Source: Campylobacterota bacterium (lineage in GTDB: Bacteria > Campylobacterota > Campylobacteria > Campylobacterales > Sulfurovaceae). From it: DNA of 13,955 nt. The translations under genes were made by a program, and so were the position numbers. The stretch is from NCBI GenBank assembly GCA_022600655.1, contig JAHZJZ010000172.1:1-13955 (forward strand), written 5' to 3'. The notes beneath the pieces are model-generated. The model was given only the letters and a program-made list of their open reading frames with translations. It was not told the origin of the DNA and did no database searches. The stretch's first letter is position 1. Each line of letters starts with the position of its first letter. Positions 6,934 to 13,577 of this stretch are shown piece by piece.

Positions 6934-7434
6934 TCACATTTTTTTCGTAGGAAGTGTTATTTTGTTGTAATTTTCAGGTAAATTTTTGTTGGGAAAGATT
7001 TTACACCTTTTAGATGACTTAAGCTCTAGTAGATGTTTAATTTTTTCAACTTGTATATAGGCATTATCTAAAGTCAAGTTTTCTCTAGGAATGAAGATTT
7101 GAATATGGTTTTCTTGACTACTCTCATAGGTATAAAAGATATCAATATCAAGTGATTTTAGAAGATGTTTAATGAGATGGTAATAGCGTTCACTCTCTTC
7201 TTTTTCATACTCTAAAACCAGATAGTTAACAAGGTTGTTCGTAATAAGAGGGAGTGCTAAAACTAACTCTTTGTGTAGATGTTGATTGATAAGTATATCC
7301 GATGGAGGAGCATCTATCTTCTCAAACTTACTATAAAGTGTTCGATTGTTAAACGAAATTTTTTCAACAATCGAATCTCTTTGAATATAGCAACACTCTA
7401 CATCAAATTCTAAATCAAATATTGCTATTTTCAA
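6934..7434 (-). CDS. DUF1882-like protein, unknown function, 166 aa
   Basis: By recall this resembles the Campylobacterota DUF1882 family (the family of H. pylori HP0184 and C. jejuni Cj0403), which sits directly after glyA in those genomes. Matching features, in order, are CYIQRDSIVEKI (15-26), a KFEKIDAP segment (36-43), a TYES segment (102-105) followed by IQIFIP (111-116), and the ending KIFPNKNLPENYN (145-157). The product is soluble, without signal peptide or membrane segment. It has no ATG: the frame opens with TTG at 7434, two bases after the glyA TAG, and an in-frame TAA lies just upstream. No RBS is well placed, so translation is probably coupled to glyA. Function is unknown; conserved linkage with glyA hints at a related role, which is inference. 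Confidence 0.75.
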   Translation of the reverse strand: MKIAIFDLEFDVECCYIQRDSIVEKISFNNRTLYSKFEKIDAPPSDILINQHLHKELVLALPLITNNLVNYLVLEYEKEESERYYHLIKHLLKSLDIDIFYTYESSQENHIQIFIPRENLTLDNAYIQVEKIKHLLELKSSKRCKIFPNKNLPENYNKITLPTKKM

Positions 7435-7436
7435 GG

Positions 7437-8687
7437 CTAGTAGATAGCCTTATCATAAATAACAAAGTTAGAAGCCAACTCTTTCATCTCAGCTTTAATG
7501 GTAGCATGTAGCTCGGCATCTTCAACATTGTCTAAAACATCAGCAATTTTATTGGCAATAATTTCAAATTCTGCCTCTTTCATTCCACGGCTTGTTAACG
7601 CTGCAGCACCTACTCTAATACCTGAAGTTACAAAGGGACTTCGTGTCTCCCCTGGAACGGTATTTTTATTTACAGTGATACCAGCAGCACCTAAAGCAGC
7701 ATCAGCATCTTTACCAGAGAACCCTTTGTCTAAGAATGATACTAAGACTAAGTGGTTGTCTGTACCATTACTCACTAGGTCAAATCCTCTCTTAATTAAA
7801 ACATCAGCCAATACTTTAGTATTTGCTTTTACCTGTTTAGCATACGCTTTCCACTCATCACTTAGGTTATATTTAAATCCTACAGCTTTAGCAGCAATGA
7901 CATGTACCAGTGGTCCACCTTGAAGCCCTGGGAAGATAGCAGAGTTGATTTTTTTAGCAATCGCCTCATCATTACACATAATCATACCACCTCTTGGTCC
8001 AGCAAGGGTTTTATGTGTCGTCGTCGTAACCACATCAGCATAAGGAAATGGGCTTGGATGCTCATCAGCACATACTAAACCAGCAATATGTGCGATATCT
8101 GCTAAAAGTAATGCTCCCACTTCATCGGCAATCTCTTTAAACTTTTTAAAGTCAATTTCTCTAGCATAGGCAGAAGCACCACAAACAATGATTTTAGGCT
8201 GAACAATTTTAGCAATCTCTAACACTCTGTCATAGTTGATGTATCCATCCATCTCAACACCATAGGTAAAGCTTTGGTAGTTTTTACCTGAGAAACTTGG
8301 CTTAGAACCGTGAGTTAAGTGACCACCATGACTTAAATCCATCCCTAAGATTTTATCACCAGCTTTAAGCAGGGCAGCATAAACAGCACCATTGGCTTGG
8401 CTTCCTGAGTGAGGTTGTACATTGGCATAGTTACAGTTAAAGAGTTGACACGCTCTGTCAATTGCTAACTGCTCTACTGTATCGGCATGTTCACATCCAC
8501 CGTAGTATCGTTTATATGGGTAACCCTCTGCATATTTATTGGTAAAAACTGAACCCATCGCTTCCATAACAGCTGGAATGGTAAAGTTCTCAGAGGCAAT
8601 CATCTCTAAGTGGTCGGTTTGTCTCTCTAGCTCGTTGTTAATCGCTTCAAAAATCTCTGGGTCAAATGTTTCCATTGAATAACTCAT
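7437..8687 (-). CDS. glyA: Serine hydroxymethyltransferase GlyA
   Basis: PLP enzyme interconverting serine plus THF with glycine plus 5,10-methylene-THF, the main source of one-carbon units for purines (including PurH in this window), thymidylate and methionine. The 416 residues are standard. Visible family features are ASENF (31-35), NKYAEGYPYKRYYGGCE (50-66), QPHSGSQAN (91-99), DLSHGGHLTHG (117-127), the PLP-contacting DIAHIAG (197-203) and the Schiff-base motif TTTTHKTLAGPRGG with Lys226. The ATG follows AAAGGA at 5-6 nt. It lies downstream of lysS in the same direction, but the 165-bp gap holds two palindromes and a TATAAA, so it may be regulated separately. The DUF1882 gene follows after 2 nt. 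Confidence 0.98.
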   Translation of the reverse strand: MSYSMETFDPEIFEAINNELERQTDHLEMIASENFTIPAVMEAMGSVFTNKYAEGYPYKRYYGGCEHADTVEQLAIDRACQLFNCNYANVQPHSGSQANGAVYAALLKAGDKILGMDLSHGGHLTHGSKPSFSGKNYQSFTYGVEMDGYINYDRVLEIAKIVQPKIIVCGASAYAREIDFKKFKEIADEVGALLLADIAHIAGLVCADEHPSPFPYADVVTTTTHKTLAGPRGGMIMCNDEAIAKKINSAIFPGLQGGPLVHVIAAKAVGFKYNLSDEWKAYAKQVKANTKVLADVLIKRGFDLVSNGTDNHLVLVSFLDKGFSGKDADAALGAAGITVNKNTVPGETRSPFVTSGIRVGAAALTSRGMKEAEFEIIANKIADVLDNVEDAELHATIKAEMKELASNFVIYDKAIY

Positions 8688-8714
8688 TTTTATCCTTTGT
8701 GAATATATTTGTTG

Positions 8715-8720
8715 TTTATA
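8715..8720 (-). promoter_or_regulatory. Possible glyA -10 box
   Basis: Minus-strand TATAAA directly next to the end of the 46-bp palindrome and 28 bases before the glyA ATG. The -35 position would fall inside the palindrome and shows no good consensus, so this is tentative. Confidence 0.35.
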
Positions 8721-8766
8721 TCAAATTTAATTTAAGAACACCTTGGTGTATTTAGATTAAATTTGA
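8721..8766. repeat. 46-bp near-perfect palindrome upstream of glyA
   Basis: Symmetry centre is between 8743 and 8744. Outer arms 8721-8731 and 8756-8766 are perfect (11 bp), then 3 bp (8733-8735 with 8752-8754), then 5 bp (ACACC 8738-8742 with GGTGT 8745-8749). The exceptions are positions 8732/8755 (T/G), 8736/8751 (G/T), 8737/8750 (A/A) and the central TT. The two G/T mismatches would be G-U pairs only in a plus-strand RNA and A-C mismatches in the glyA-sense RNA. It could be a DNA operator next to the glyA promoter, an RNA hairpin, or part of a small palindromic element. It is not a standard terminator for lysS because no T-run follows on the minus strand. Confidence 0.75.
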
Positions 8767-8770
8767 GGTT

Positions 8771-8847
8771 TTCGTGGGCTAGAAAGCACCACGCTACAAC
8801 CTATAAATAGATTGGCTAATGTAGCGTGGTGCATTCCTGCCCACGAA
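8771..8847. repeat. REPIN/BIME-like pair of inverted GTAG-hairpin units
   Basis: Left arm 8771-8798 and right arm 8820-8847 are inverted copies: 9 bp perfect, a 6-nt differing segment, then 13 bp perfect, around a 21-nt centre. Each arm alone is a REP-like unit. The right copy (+ strand) has GTAG 8821-8824, stem CGTGG 8825-8829, bulged T8830, GCA 8831-8833, loop TTCC, then TGC and CCACG to 8845. The left copy (- strand) has GTAG 8797-8794 and the same stem with GCT/AGC and loop TTCT. The third inner pair is thus A-T in one copy and T-A in the other, a compensatory change. The element starts 5 bases past the lysS stop codon, a usual place for REP elements. Confidence 0.75.
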
Positions 8848-8852
8848 TTAAA

Positions 8853-10502
8853 CTAGGTTCTCTCCGAAATTCGTCTTTTACAAGCACCGACATCCATACA
8901 GAACATCCCTTTACCTTTTTTAGCAGGTTTAAGCTCTTCTGCTACTTCGTTTCCACACTTTTTACATTTCTCTTCAGCTGAAACCTCTACTGGTTTTGGT
9001 GTTTCTGGTCGCATTGCAGGGAATAAAAGCACATCACGAATGGTGTGCTGATTGGTCAACATCATTACCAATCTATCAATTCCAATCCCTTCACCAGCAG
9101 TAGGGGTCATACCGTAGCTAAGGGCTTTTACAAAGTCGGTATCCATGTGCATCGCTTCATCATCATCACCAGTTGCCTCTTTGGCATCGACTTGACCCAT
9201 AAATCGTTCATACTGGTCAATCGGGTCATTCAGCTCCGAGAACCCATTGGCTATCTCTTTACCTGCCATAAAGAGTTCAAAACGCTCTGTTACTTCAGGA
9301 TTGCTATCGCTTCTTCTAGCCAATGGTGAGATATCCACAGGGTAGTCCGTAATAAAGGTTGGATTAATCAGTTTGGCCTCAACAAACTCATCAAAGAGTT
9401 CAGCTTGAACATACCCTAAAGTAAAGTTTGCATCCACTTTGACATTTCGCTCTTTGAGGTAGGCAATCGCTAACTCTCTGTTGGTTGCTACCTCTCGTGG
9501 AACACCACCAATCTCAACAATGGCATCGACCCATGAGACTTTTGCAAATGGGGTTGCAAAGTTAATCTCCATATCACCATAAGGGAGTGTTCGCTCTAGC
9601 TTTAGGTTATCAAAGAGGTAATCAAACAGCTCTTCGGTTACCTCCATCAGTTCAATGTAGGTTTTGTATGCCCAGTAGAACTCAATCGAGGTAAACTCAG
9701 GGTTGTGTGTGGCATCGATTCCTTCATTTCTAAAGTTTCGGTTAATCTCAAAGACAGCATCCATACCACCGACAATAAGTTTTTTGAGGTACAACTCAGG
9801 GGCAATTCTTAGAAATCTATCCACACCCAGTGCATTGTGGTGGGTAACAAATGGTTTGGCATTGGCTCCACCAGGAATAGGGTGCATCATAGGGGTTTCA
9901 ACCTCTAAGAACCCTTTCTCTTCAAAAAATCGACGAATCGAAGAGACAATTTTAGAACGCAATACAAATCGCTCTTTCACCTCTGCATCCATAATCATAT
10001 CGAGGTATCGCTGTCGATATTTAATCTCTTGGTCTTGAATTCCGTGGAACTTCTCTGGTAGTGGTGAGATGGCTTTGGTGACTAGGTTGACCTCTAAACA
10101 GTGTAGGGTTAACTCACCTGTACCTGTTACAAATGGGTATCCTACTAGCTCAACAATATCGCCTACTTCAAAAAGTCTTTTGAGCACATCGTTGTAGTAA
10201 CCCTCAGGTAAATCATCTCGGTTAAAGTAGACTTGAACCAATCCATCGTTGTCTTCTATCTTGGCAAACGCTGCTTTTCCCATAATTCTGATAAACTTTA
10301 GACGACCTGTTAATCGGTAACTTTTGGTCTCATCTTTTTTCATCTCATCGGTTTCGATGTCTTGAACATAGGCACACTCTTCTAGGAATTGACCTGATGG
10401 TGTCCCTTTTTTGAACTGGTTTGGGTAGGGGTTAATCCCTTTTTCTCTTAATGTTTCTGTTTTTTTAATTCGCTCTTGAATATATTGACTATCAAATATC
10501 AA
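8853..10502 (-). CDS. lysS: Class II lysyl-tRNA synthetase LysS with Cys-rich C-terminal tail
   Basis: Charges tRNA-Lys with lysine in the cytosol. The N-terminal OB-fold anticodon-binding domain includes RLTGRLKFIRIMGKAAFAKI and the catalytic core has the class II motifs: YRQRYLDMI with the following helix (motif 1), FRNEGIDATHNPEFTSIEFYWAY (motif 2) and GEGIGIDRLVMML with TIRDVLLFPAMRPE (motif 3). The usual protein ends near FPAMRPE at about residue 500. Here 49 more residues (501-549) follow, with Cys513, Cys516, Cys535 and Cys541 (a CxxC-x18-C-x5-C pattern) in a Lys-rich context, perhaps a small zinc-binding module. The start is TTG with GGAG 5 nt upstream; an in-frame TAA lies a few codons before it and no ATG is available. 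It is flanked by fur upstream and a REP-like doublet downstream. Confidence 0.97.
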   Translation of the reverse strand: MIFDSQYIQERIKKTETLREKGINPYPNQFKKGTPSGQFLEECAYVQDIETDEMKKDETKSYRLTGRLKFIRIMGKAAFAKIEDNDGLVQVYFNRDDLPEGYYNDVLKRLFEVGDIVELVGYPFVTGTGELTLHCLEVNLVTKAISPLPEKFHGIQDQEIKYRQRYLDMIMDAEVKERFVLRSKIVSSIRRFFEEKGFLEVETPMMHPIPGGANAKPFVTHHNALGVDRFLRIAPELYLKKLIVGGMDAVFEINRNFRNEGIDATHNPEFTSIEFYWAYKTYIELMEVTEELFDYLFDNLKLERTLPYGDMEINFATPFAKVSWVDAIVEIGGVPREVATNRELAIAYLKERNVKVDANFTLGYVQAELFDEFVEAKLINPTFITDYPVDISPLARRSDSNPEVTERFELFMAGKEIANGFSELNDPIDQYERFMGQVDAKEATGDDDEAMHMDTDFVKALSYGMTPTAGEGIGIDRLVMMLTNQHTIRDVLLFPAMRPETPKPVEVSAEEKCKKCGNEVAEELKPAKKGKGMFCMDVGACKRRISERT

Positions 10503-10537
10503 GGTTTCTCCTACAATAGATTAATTATTTTTTTAAT

Positions 10538-10999
10538 TTATGCTTGTTTTGCTTGACAAGCTTCACAGATACCTGTGATTTTCATAATGTGGTTGGTCAT
10601 TTTGAAATTGTATTTTTTAGCAATTTCCTCTTGCTGTTTTTCAATGGTTTCATCGAAAAACTCTTCGATTCCACCGCACTCCTGACAGACCAAATGATCG
10701 TGATGATCTTTTAGTCCAAATTCATATTTTTTCCCTTGAGTTCCAAATGAGATAGAACTTACCATCTGTGCATCTTCTAGTAGAGTAAGGGTACGGTAAA
10801 CCGTTGCAATTCCAAGTTTTACTGTTGGGTAGCTCTCTTTAATAAGATTGTAGATATCTTCGGGTGTAAAGTGACCATGATTATTGTAGATAATTTCTAA
10901 AATAAGTTCACGTTGTTTGGTGTATTTTAAACCATTAGATTTTAGTAAACTTTTAAAATTTTCGAGTACCTCGCTATAGGTAACTATATTATTTGGCAT
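10538..10999 (-). CDS. fur: Ferric uptake regulator Fur
   Basis: Metal-responsive DNA-binding repressor, dimeric in the cytosol. The 153 residues have the N-terminal winged helix (about 10-90), with GLKYTKQRELIL and the recognition-helix stretch LGIATVYRTLTLL (62-74), and the C-terminal dimerisation domain. Metal sites are visible: HHDH (99-102), CQEC (Cys105, Cys108) and CEAC (Cys145, Cys148), the structural zinc pair-of-pairs seen in Campylobacter and Helicobacter Fur. The order cvpA-like, fur, lysS, glyA matches the fur locus of C. jejuni, where fur is read from promoters of upstream genes. The same seems true here: only 7 bases separate it from the cvpA-like gene and I see no promoter or obvious Fur box in front of it. 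PerR is a less likely alternative. Confidence 0.94.
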   Translation of the reverse strand: MPNNIVTYSEVLENFKSLLKSNGLKYTKQRELILEIIYNNHGHFTPEDIYNLIKESYPTVKLGIATVYRTLTLLEDAQMVSSISFGTQGKKYEFGLKDHHDHLVCQECGGIEEFFDETIEKQQEEIAKKYNFKMTNHIMKITGICEACQAKQA

Positions 11000-11006
11000 A
11001 TCTTCT

Positions 11007-11579
11007 CTATTCAGCTGTTTGGTTGGTATCGTTATTATCCATTTTAAATGTCTGTAGGTCTATTGCATCACTCTTTTCTGTTTTCGTCTTCTCAATTTGT
11101 TCTTCAATATTAAGAAGTTGAGTTCCTATATCGCTAAGTGTTGGAAATAGTTGGCTTCCTACATAGTACTGTTCCAGTTTCTCTGTTAAAAACTCCGATT
11201 TTTGAATTCCTACAATAATAAGCGCAAATATAGCTACATAACGAACAGCTGTCATTATGTAACCTAAAACACGACTAAAGAAACCTGCTTCAGAAGAGGA
11301 TACTTTATCAAGAATTGAAGAGATAAAACTAAAGAGTATCCAAACAATTAAAAGAGCAGCTACAAACCCTGTTAATTTTAAAGCAGGTTCGTTAGTGATA
11401 GGATAGATAGTACTATTGATAAACTCACCAACGGTTGTGTTCATTCTTGAAGCAACAGCCACACCACCAATAAGCCCTATAAAGTTAAAAAGCTCTTTGG
11501 TAAAACCATTGACAAGACCTTTTAGACTTAGAAATAAGATAAGACCAATTATTATCAAATCAAATGTAGTAAATTCCAT
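11007..11579 (-). CDS. CvpA family membrane protein
   Basis: Four hydrophobic helices at about residues 5-20, 31-45, 68-90 and 104-124, beginning with the family-typical FDLIIIGLILFLSLKGLVNGF and FNFIGLIGGV stretches, and a hydrophilic cytosolic tail from about 130 to 190 rich in Glu, Lys and Asp. CvpA proteins are inner-membrane proteins linked to colicin V export and, in other species, to envelope stress and purine-related phenotypes; the molecular activity is unclear. The family assignment rests on topology and the N-terminal pattern. It lies directly before fur, as the CvpA-like gene does in C. jejuni and H. pylori, and has its own TATAAT upstream, so it likely leads the fur-lysS transcript. 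Confidence 0.85.
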   Translation of the reverse strand: MEFTTFDLIIIGLILFLSLKGLVNGFTKELFNFIGLIGGVAVASRMNTTVGEFINSTIYPITNEPALKLTGFVAALLIVWILFSFISSILDKVSSSEAGFFSRVLGYIMTAVRYVAIFALIIVGIQKSEFLTEKLEQYYVGSQLFPTLSDIGTQLLNIEEQIEKTKTEKSDAIDLQTFKMDNNDTNQTAE

Positions 11580-11609
11580 CGTTGTAGTGCCTTAATAATT
11601 TTTAGAAAG

Positions 11610-11615
11610 ATTATA
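11610..11615 (-). promoter_or_regulatory. -10 box for cvpA-fur-lysS
   Basis: Minus-strand TATAAT, preceded by GGA as at purH. The predicted transcript start is near 11603, about 24 nt before the ATG. No clear -35. It lies in the 67-bp gap after pilT. Confidence 0.5.
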
Positions 11616-11646
11616 TCCTAAGTTATATAAAATTAGTGAAAAAATA

Positions 11647-12705
11647 TTAATTAATTTTTGTTTTTAACTCCTCTGGTTTATTGGCATATTGTAAAGCAAT
11701 ATCTCTGTTTACAGTACCATTTTTTACCAATCGTTGGAGTATTTGTGATTGTGTCTGCATACCTGTATTTCCTTGTCCTAACTGCATTTGAGAGTAGAGT
11801 TGATGGACTTTATCTTCTCGTATGAGGTTGGCAATGGCATGGTTGGTTACCATAATCTCTGGAGCTGCTATACGACCACCACCATTTTTAGGAAGTAGTA
11901 CTTGTGAAATAACAGCGACCAGTGAGGTAGAAATCATAGCTCGTATCTGCCCCTGTTCATCACCAGAAAATACATCAATAATACGGTTGATGGTTCCTGG
12001 TGCAGAGTTGGTGTGTAGGGTTCCAAATACTAAGTGACCAGTCTCTGCTGCTGTAAGTGCTGCTTCTATGGTCTCTTTGTCTCTCATCTCTCCGATGAGT
12101 ATAATGTCTGGGTCTTGACGCATGGCATACTTGAGTGCTTTGGCAAAACTTTTAGTATCTGTTCCTGTTTCACGGTGAGAGAAGACACACTTTTTATTTT
12201 CATGAATAAACTCAACTGGGTCTTCAACGGTGATGATGTGTTTGTTCTCTGTCATATTTATCTCATTAATCATCGCCGCGAGTGTGGTTGATTTACCAGA
12301 CCCTGTTGGACCTGTAACCAACACAAGTCCCTTTTCTCTTTTGACCAATGATTTGTAAATTTGAGGGGCATCCAAATCATCAAGAGCAGGAATTTCAGTA
12401 GGAATGATTCTAAATGCAGCAGCAATATCACCTAAGGTTCGGTAGTAGTTTGCTCTAAATCTACCAATACCTGGTAAAAAGAGAGCGAAGTCAAGCTCAA
12501 GCTCCTCTTCAAAGAGTTTTTTCTGTTTTTCAGTAAGAAGTGCATAGGTCATCTCTTCTATATCTTCACCTGTTAATTTAGGAAGATTAACAGCTTTGAG
12601 TGTACCATCGATACGAATTTGTGGTTCAGAACGGCTGACTAAGTGTAAATCAGAAGCTCCATGCGAGACAACGCTTTTTAGTAGTTTTTTGATATCTATA
12701 GCCAT
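11647..12705 (-). CDS. pilT: PilT-type retraction ATPase
   Basis: Hexameric secretion-superfamily ATPase that drives type IV pilus retraction (twitching, DNA uptake) at the inner face of the membrane. The 352 residues are typical. Visible elements: N-terminal GASDLHLV (16-23), Walker A GPTGSGKST (132-140), Asp box ITVEDPVEF (158-166), Walker B IILIGEMRD (201-209), His box TGHLVFGTLHT (222-232) and the C-terminal AIANLIRE (290-297), the PilT-specific motif needed for retraction, here with Ala in place of the Arg of AIRNLIRE. No other pilus gene is nearby; it sits between gatC and cvpA, so it is detached from a pil cluster. SD AAGGA lies 10 nt before the ATG. Confidence 0.93.
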   Translation of the reverse strand: MAIDIKKLLKSVVSHGASDLHLVSRSEPQIRIDGTLKAVNLPKLTGEDIEEMTYALLTEKQKKLFEEELELDFALFLPGIGRFRANYYRTLGDIAAAFRIIPTEIPALDDLDAPQIYKSLVKREKGLVLVTGPTGSGKSTTLAAMINEINMTENKHIITVEDPVEFIHENKKCVFSHRETGTDTKSFAKALKYAMRQDPDIILIGEMRDKETIEAALTAAETGHLVFGTLHTNSAPGTINRIIDVFSGDEQGQIRAMISTSLVAVISQVLLPKNGGGRIAAPEIMVTNHAIANLIREDKVHQLYSQMQLGQGNTGMQTQSQILQRLVKNGTVNRDIALQYANKPEELKTKIN

Positions 12706-12717
12706 ATTAAAATATTC

Positions 12718-12744
12718 CTTATAAAATATATTTAGTTTTATAAG
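12718..12744. promoter_or_regulatory. AT-rich hairpin at the pilT ribosome binding site
   Basis: Perfect 9-bp inverted repeat CTTATAAAA (12718-12726) / TTTTATAAG (12736-12744), 9-nt loop, in the 64-bp gap between gatC and pilT. Three bases of the pilT SD (AAGGA, 12720-12716 on the minus strand) lie inside the stem. It is composed almost wholly of A-T pairs, so stability is low. Confidence 0.4.
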
Positions 12745-12769
12745 TTTATTTTAACATTAAACTATTAAA

Positions 12770-13060
12770 TTATTCTATAATTTTAGGAACAATAAAGAAA
12801 TCGTTTTCAGCATGAGGAGCATGAGAGAAAATATCTTTAGCTATTTGTGGGTTATTGTTTGGTTTGTCTTCACGCATTGGTGTTCCACCAGCCAGTGTTG
12901 AAAAAGCGGCGTCCAGTTTAGAGGTATCTAACTCTTCAAGGTTTTCAATGTACTCTAAAATCTCAGTTAACTGCCCAGCCAGTGCTTCTTTTTTGTTTTC
13001 ATCTATTTTCAACATAGAAAGTTTTTCAAGATTTTCTAGTACTTTGTTATCTATAGTCAC
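12770..13060 (-). CDS. gatC: Asp-tRNA(Asn)/Glu-tRNA(Gln) amidotransferase subunit C
   Basis: Small subunit of the GatCAB complex, which converts misacylated Glu-tRNA-Gln and/or Asp-tRNA-Asn to the correct form. With the GTG start the product has 96 residues, the usual GatC length, beginning VTIDNKVLENLEKLSML (first codon read as Met) and containing LEYIENLEELDTS and the C-terminal half with DIFSHAPHAENDFFIVPKIIE, typical of the family. A longer frame begins at an ATG at 13099, but that ATG overlaps the TATAAT -10 box, has no RBS and adds a non-conserved leader. The GTG has AAAGGG 4 nt upstream. gatA and gatB are not adjacent. It is the first gene of the minus-strand run, divergent from the ferredoxin-thioredoxin-reductase-like gene. 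Confidence 0.92.
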   Translation of the reverse strand: MTIDNKVLENLEKLSMLKIDENKKEALAGQLTEILEYIENLEELDTSKLDAAFSTLAGGTPMREDKPNNNPQIAKDIFSHAPHAENDFFIVPKIIE

Positions 13061-13097
13061 ACTATACCCTTTATATATCACGATTTTAATGGGTAGC

Positions 13098-13103
13098 ATT
13101 ATA
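13098..13103 (-). promoter_or_regulatory. -10 box of the gatC promoter
   Basis: Minus-strand TATAAT with a predicted transcript start near 13091, giving about a 30-nt leader ahead of the GTG start. As the first promoter of the run it may also feed pilT and, by read-through, fur. Confidence 0.55.
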
Positions 13104-13153
13104 TATTAAAAGAGTTTAAGATAGTATGGTGAAAATTAAACTAGGAGTTAGCT

Positions 13154-13498
13154 ATGATGCAACAGATTGATATGAGTTCTAAAGAATTTTTAGACGAAAT
13201 GGATAAAACTAAAAAATTTACTGATAAGGTATGTTCTCAGTTTGGTTATGAGTATCATCCTATGGAAGATGTAAATGAGGGTGTTATCATGGGACTTGCA
13301 CGACATAAACTTCTATATGGAAAGCGATTTTGCCCATGTTTTATGGTAGAACCAGATGAGAGTAAACCTGGAAAATATAAAAGTGTAGACAACCGTGTTT
13401 GTCCTTGTCCTCAAGCATTAAATGAGGAGATTCCTAATGAAGGAAAGTGTCACTGTGGTATCTTCTGTACACCAGAGTATGTTAAGGAAAATAGTTAA
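13154..13498 (+). CDS. Ferredoxin-thioredoxin reductase catalytic-type protein, 114 aa
   Basis: Ferredoxin-thioredoxin reductase catalytic subunits use a 4Fe-4S cluster next to a redox-active disulfide to reduce thioredoxin. The signature is visible: FCPCF (Cys60, Cys62), VCPCP (Cys83, Cys85) and KCHCGIFC (Cys99, Cys101, Cys105). By family analogy Cys60, 83, 85 and 99 bind the cluster, and Cys62 and Cys101 form the active disulfide. The spacing is CPC-x20-CPC-x13-CHC, with longer loops than the x16 and x8 of the plant and cyanobacterial enzyme. No variable (FTR-A) subunit, thioredoxin or ferredoxin gene is adjacent, so the electron donor is open. AGGAG 6 nt before the first of two tandem ATGs fixes the start. 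A rhodanese gene follows 79 bp downstream on the same strand. Confidence 0.92.
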   Translation: MMQQIDMSSKEFLDEMDKTKKFTDKVCSQFGYEYHPMEDVNEGVIMGLARHKLLYGKRFCPCFMVEPDESKPGKYKSVDNRVCPCPQALNEEIPNEGKCHCGIFCTPEYVKENS

Positions 13499-13520
13499 AA
13501 ATAAGTAGACTTAGCTTTAG

Positions 13521-13565
13521 TATAATAACTTTTATGTATAATAAAATATAAAAATATACAAAGGA
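13521..13565 (+). promoter_or_regulatory. Candidate promoter region and RBS of the cytosolic rhodanese
   Basis: Two perfect TATAAT boxes, 13521-13526 and 13537-13542, lie in the very AT-rich 79-bp gap. Neither has a convincing -35. AAGGA at 13561-13565 is 12 nt before the ATG, a long spacing. The gene may have its own promoter or be co-transcribed with the reductase gene. Confidence 0.35.
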
Positions 13566-13577
13566 ACTTATTAAAGT

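Noticed and set aside
8771..8847. Intrinsic terminator of lysS
   Set aside because: The hairpin is long and GC-rich enough, but no T-run follows on the minus strand, and the GTAG doublet with compensatory change fits a REP-like element better.
8690..8852. Glycine riboswitch in front of glyA
   Set aside because: The gap is filled by two palindromes and I could not find the conserved glycine-aptamer core.
10538..10999. PerR or Zur instead of Fur
   Set aside because: Position beside lysS and glyA, together with the metal-site pattern, matches Campylobacter fur; not excluded by sequence reading alone.
13061..13099. N-terminal extension of GatC from an ATG
   Set aside because: That ATG overlaps the TATAAT -10 box and has no RBS; the GTG start gives the normal GatC length.
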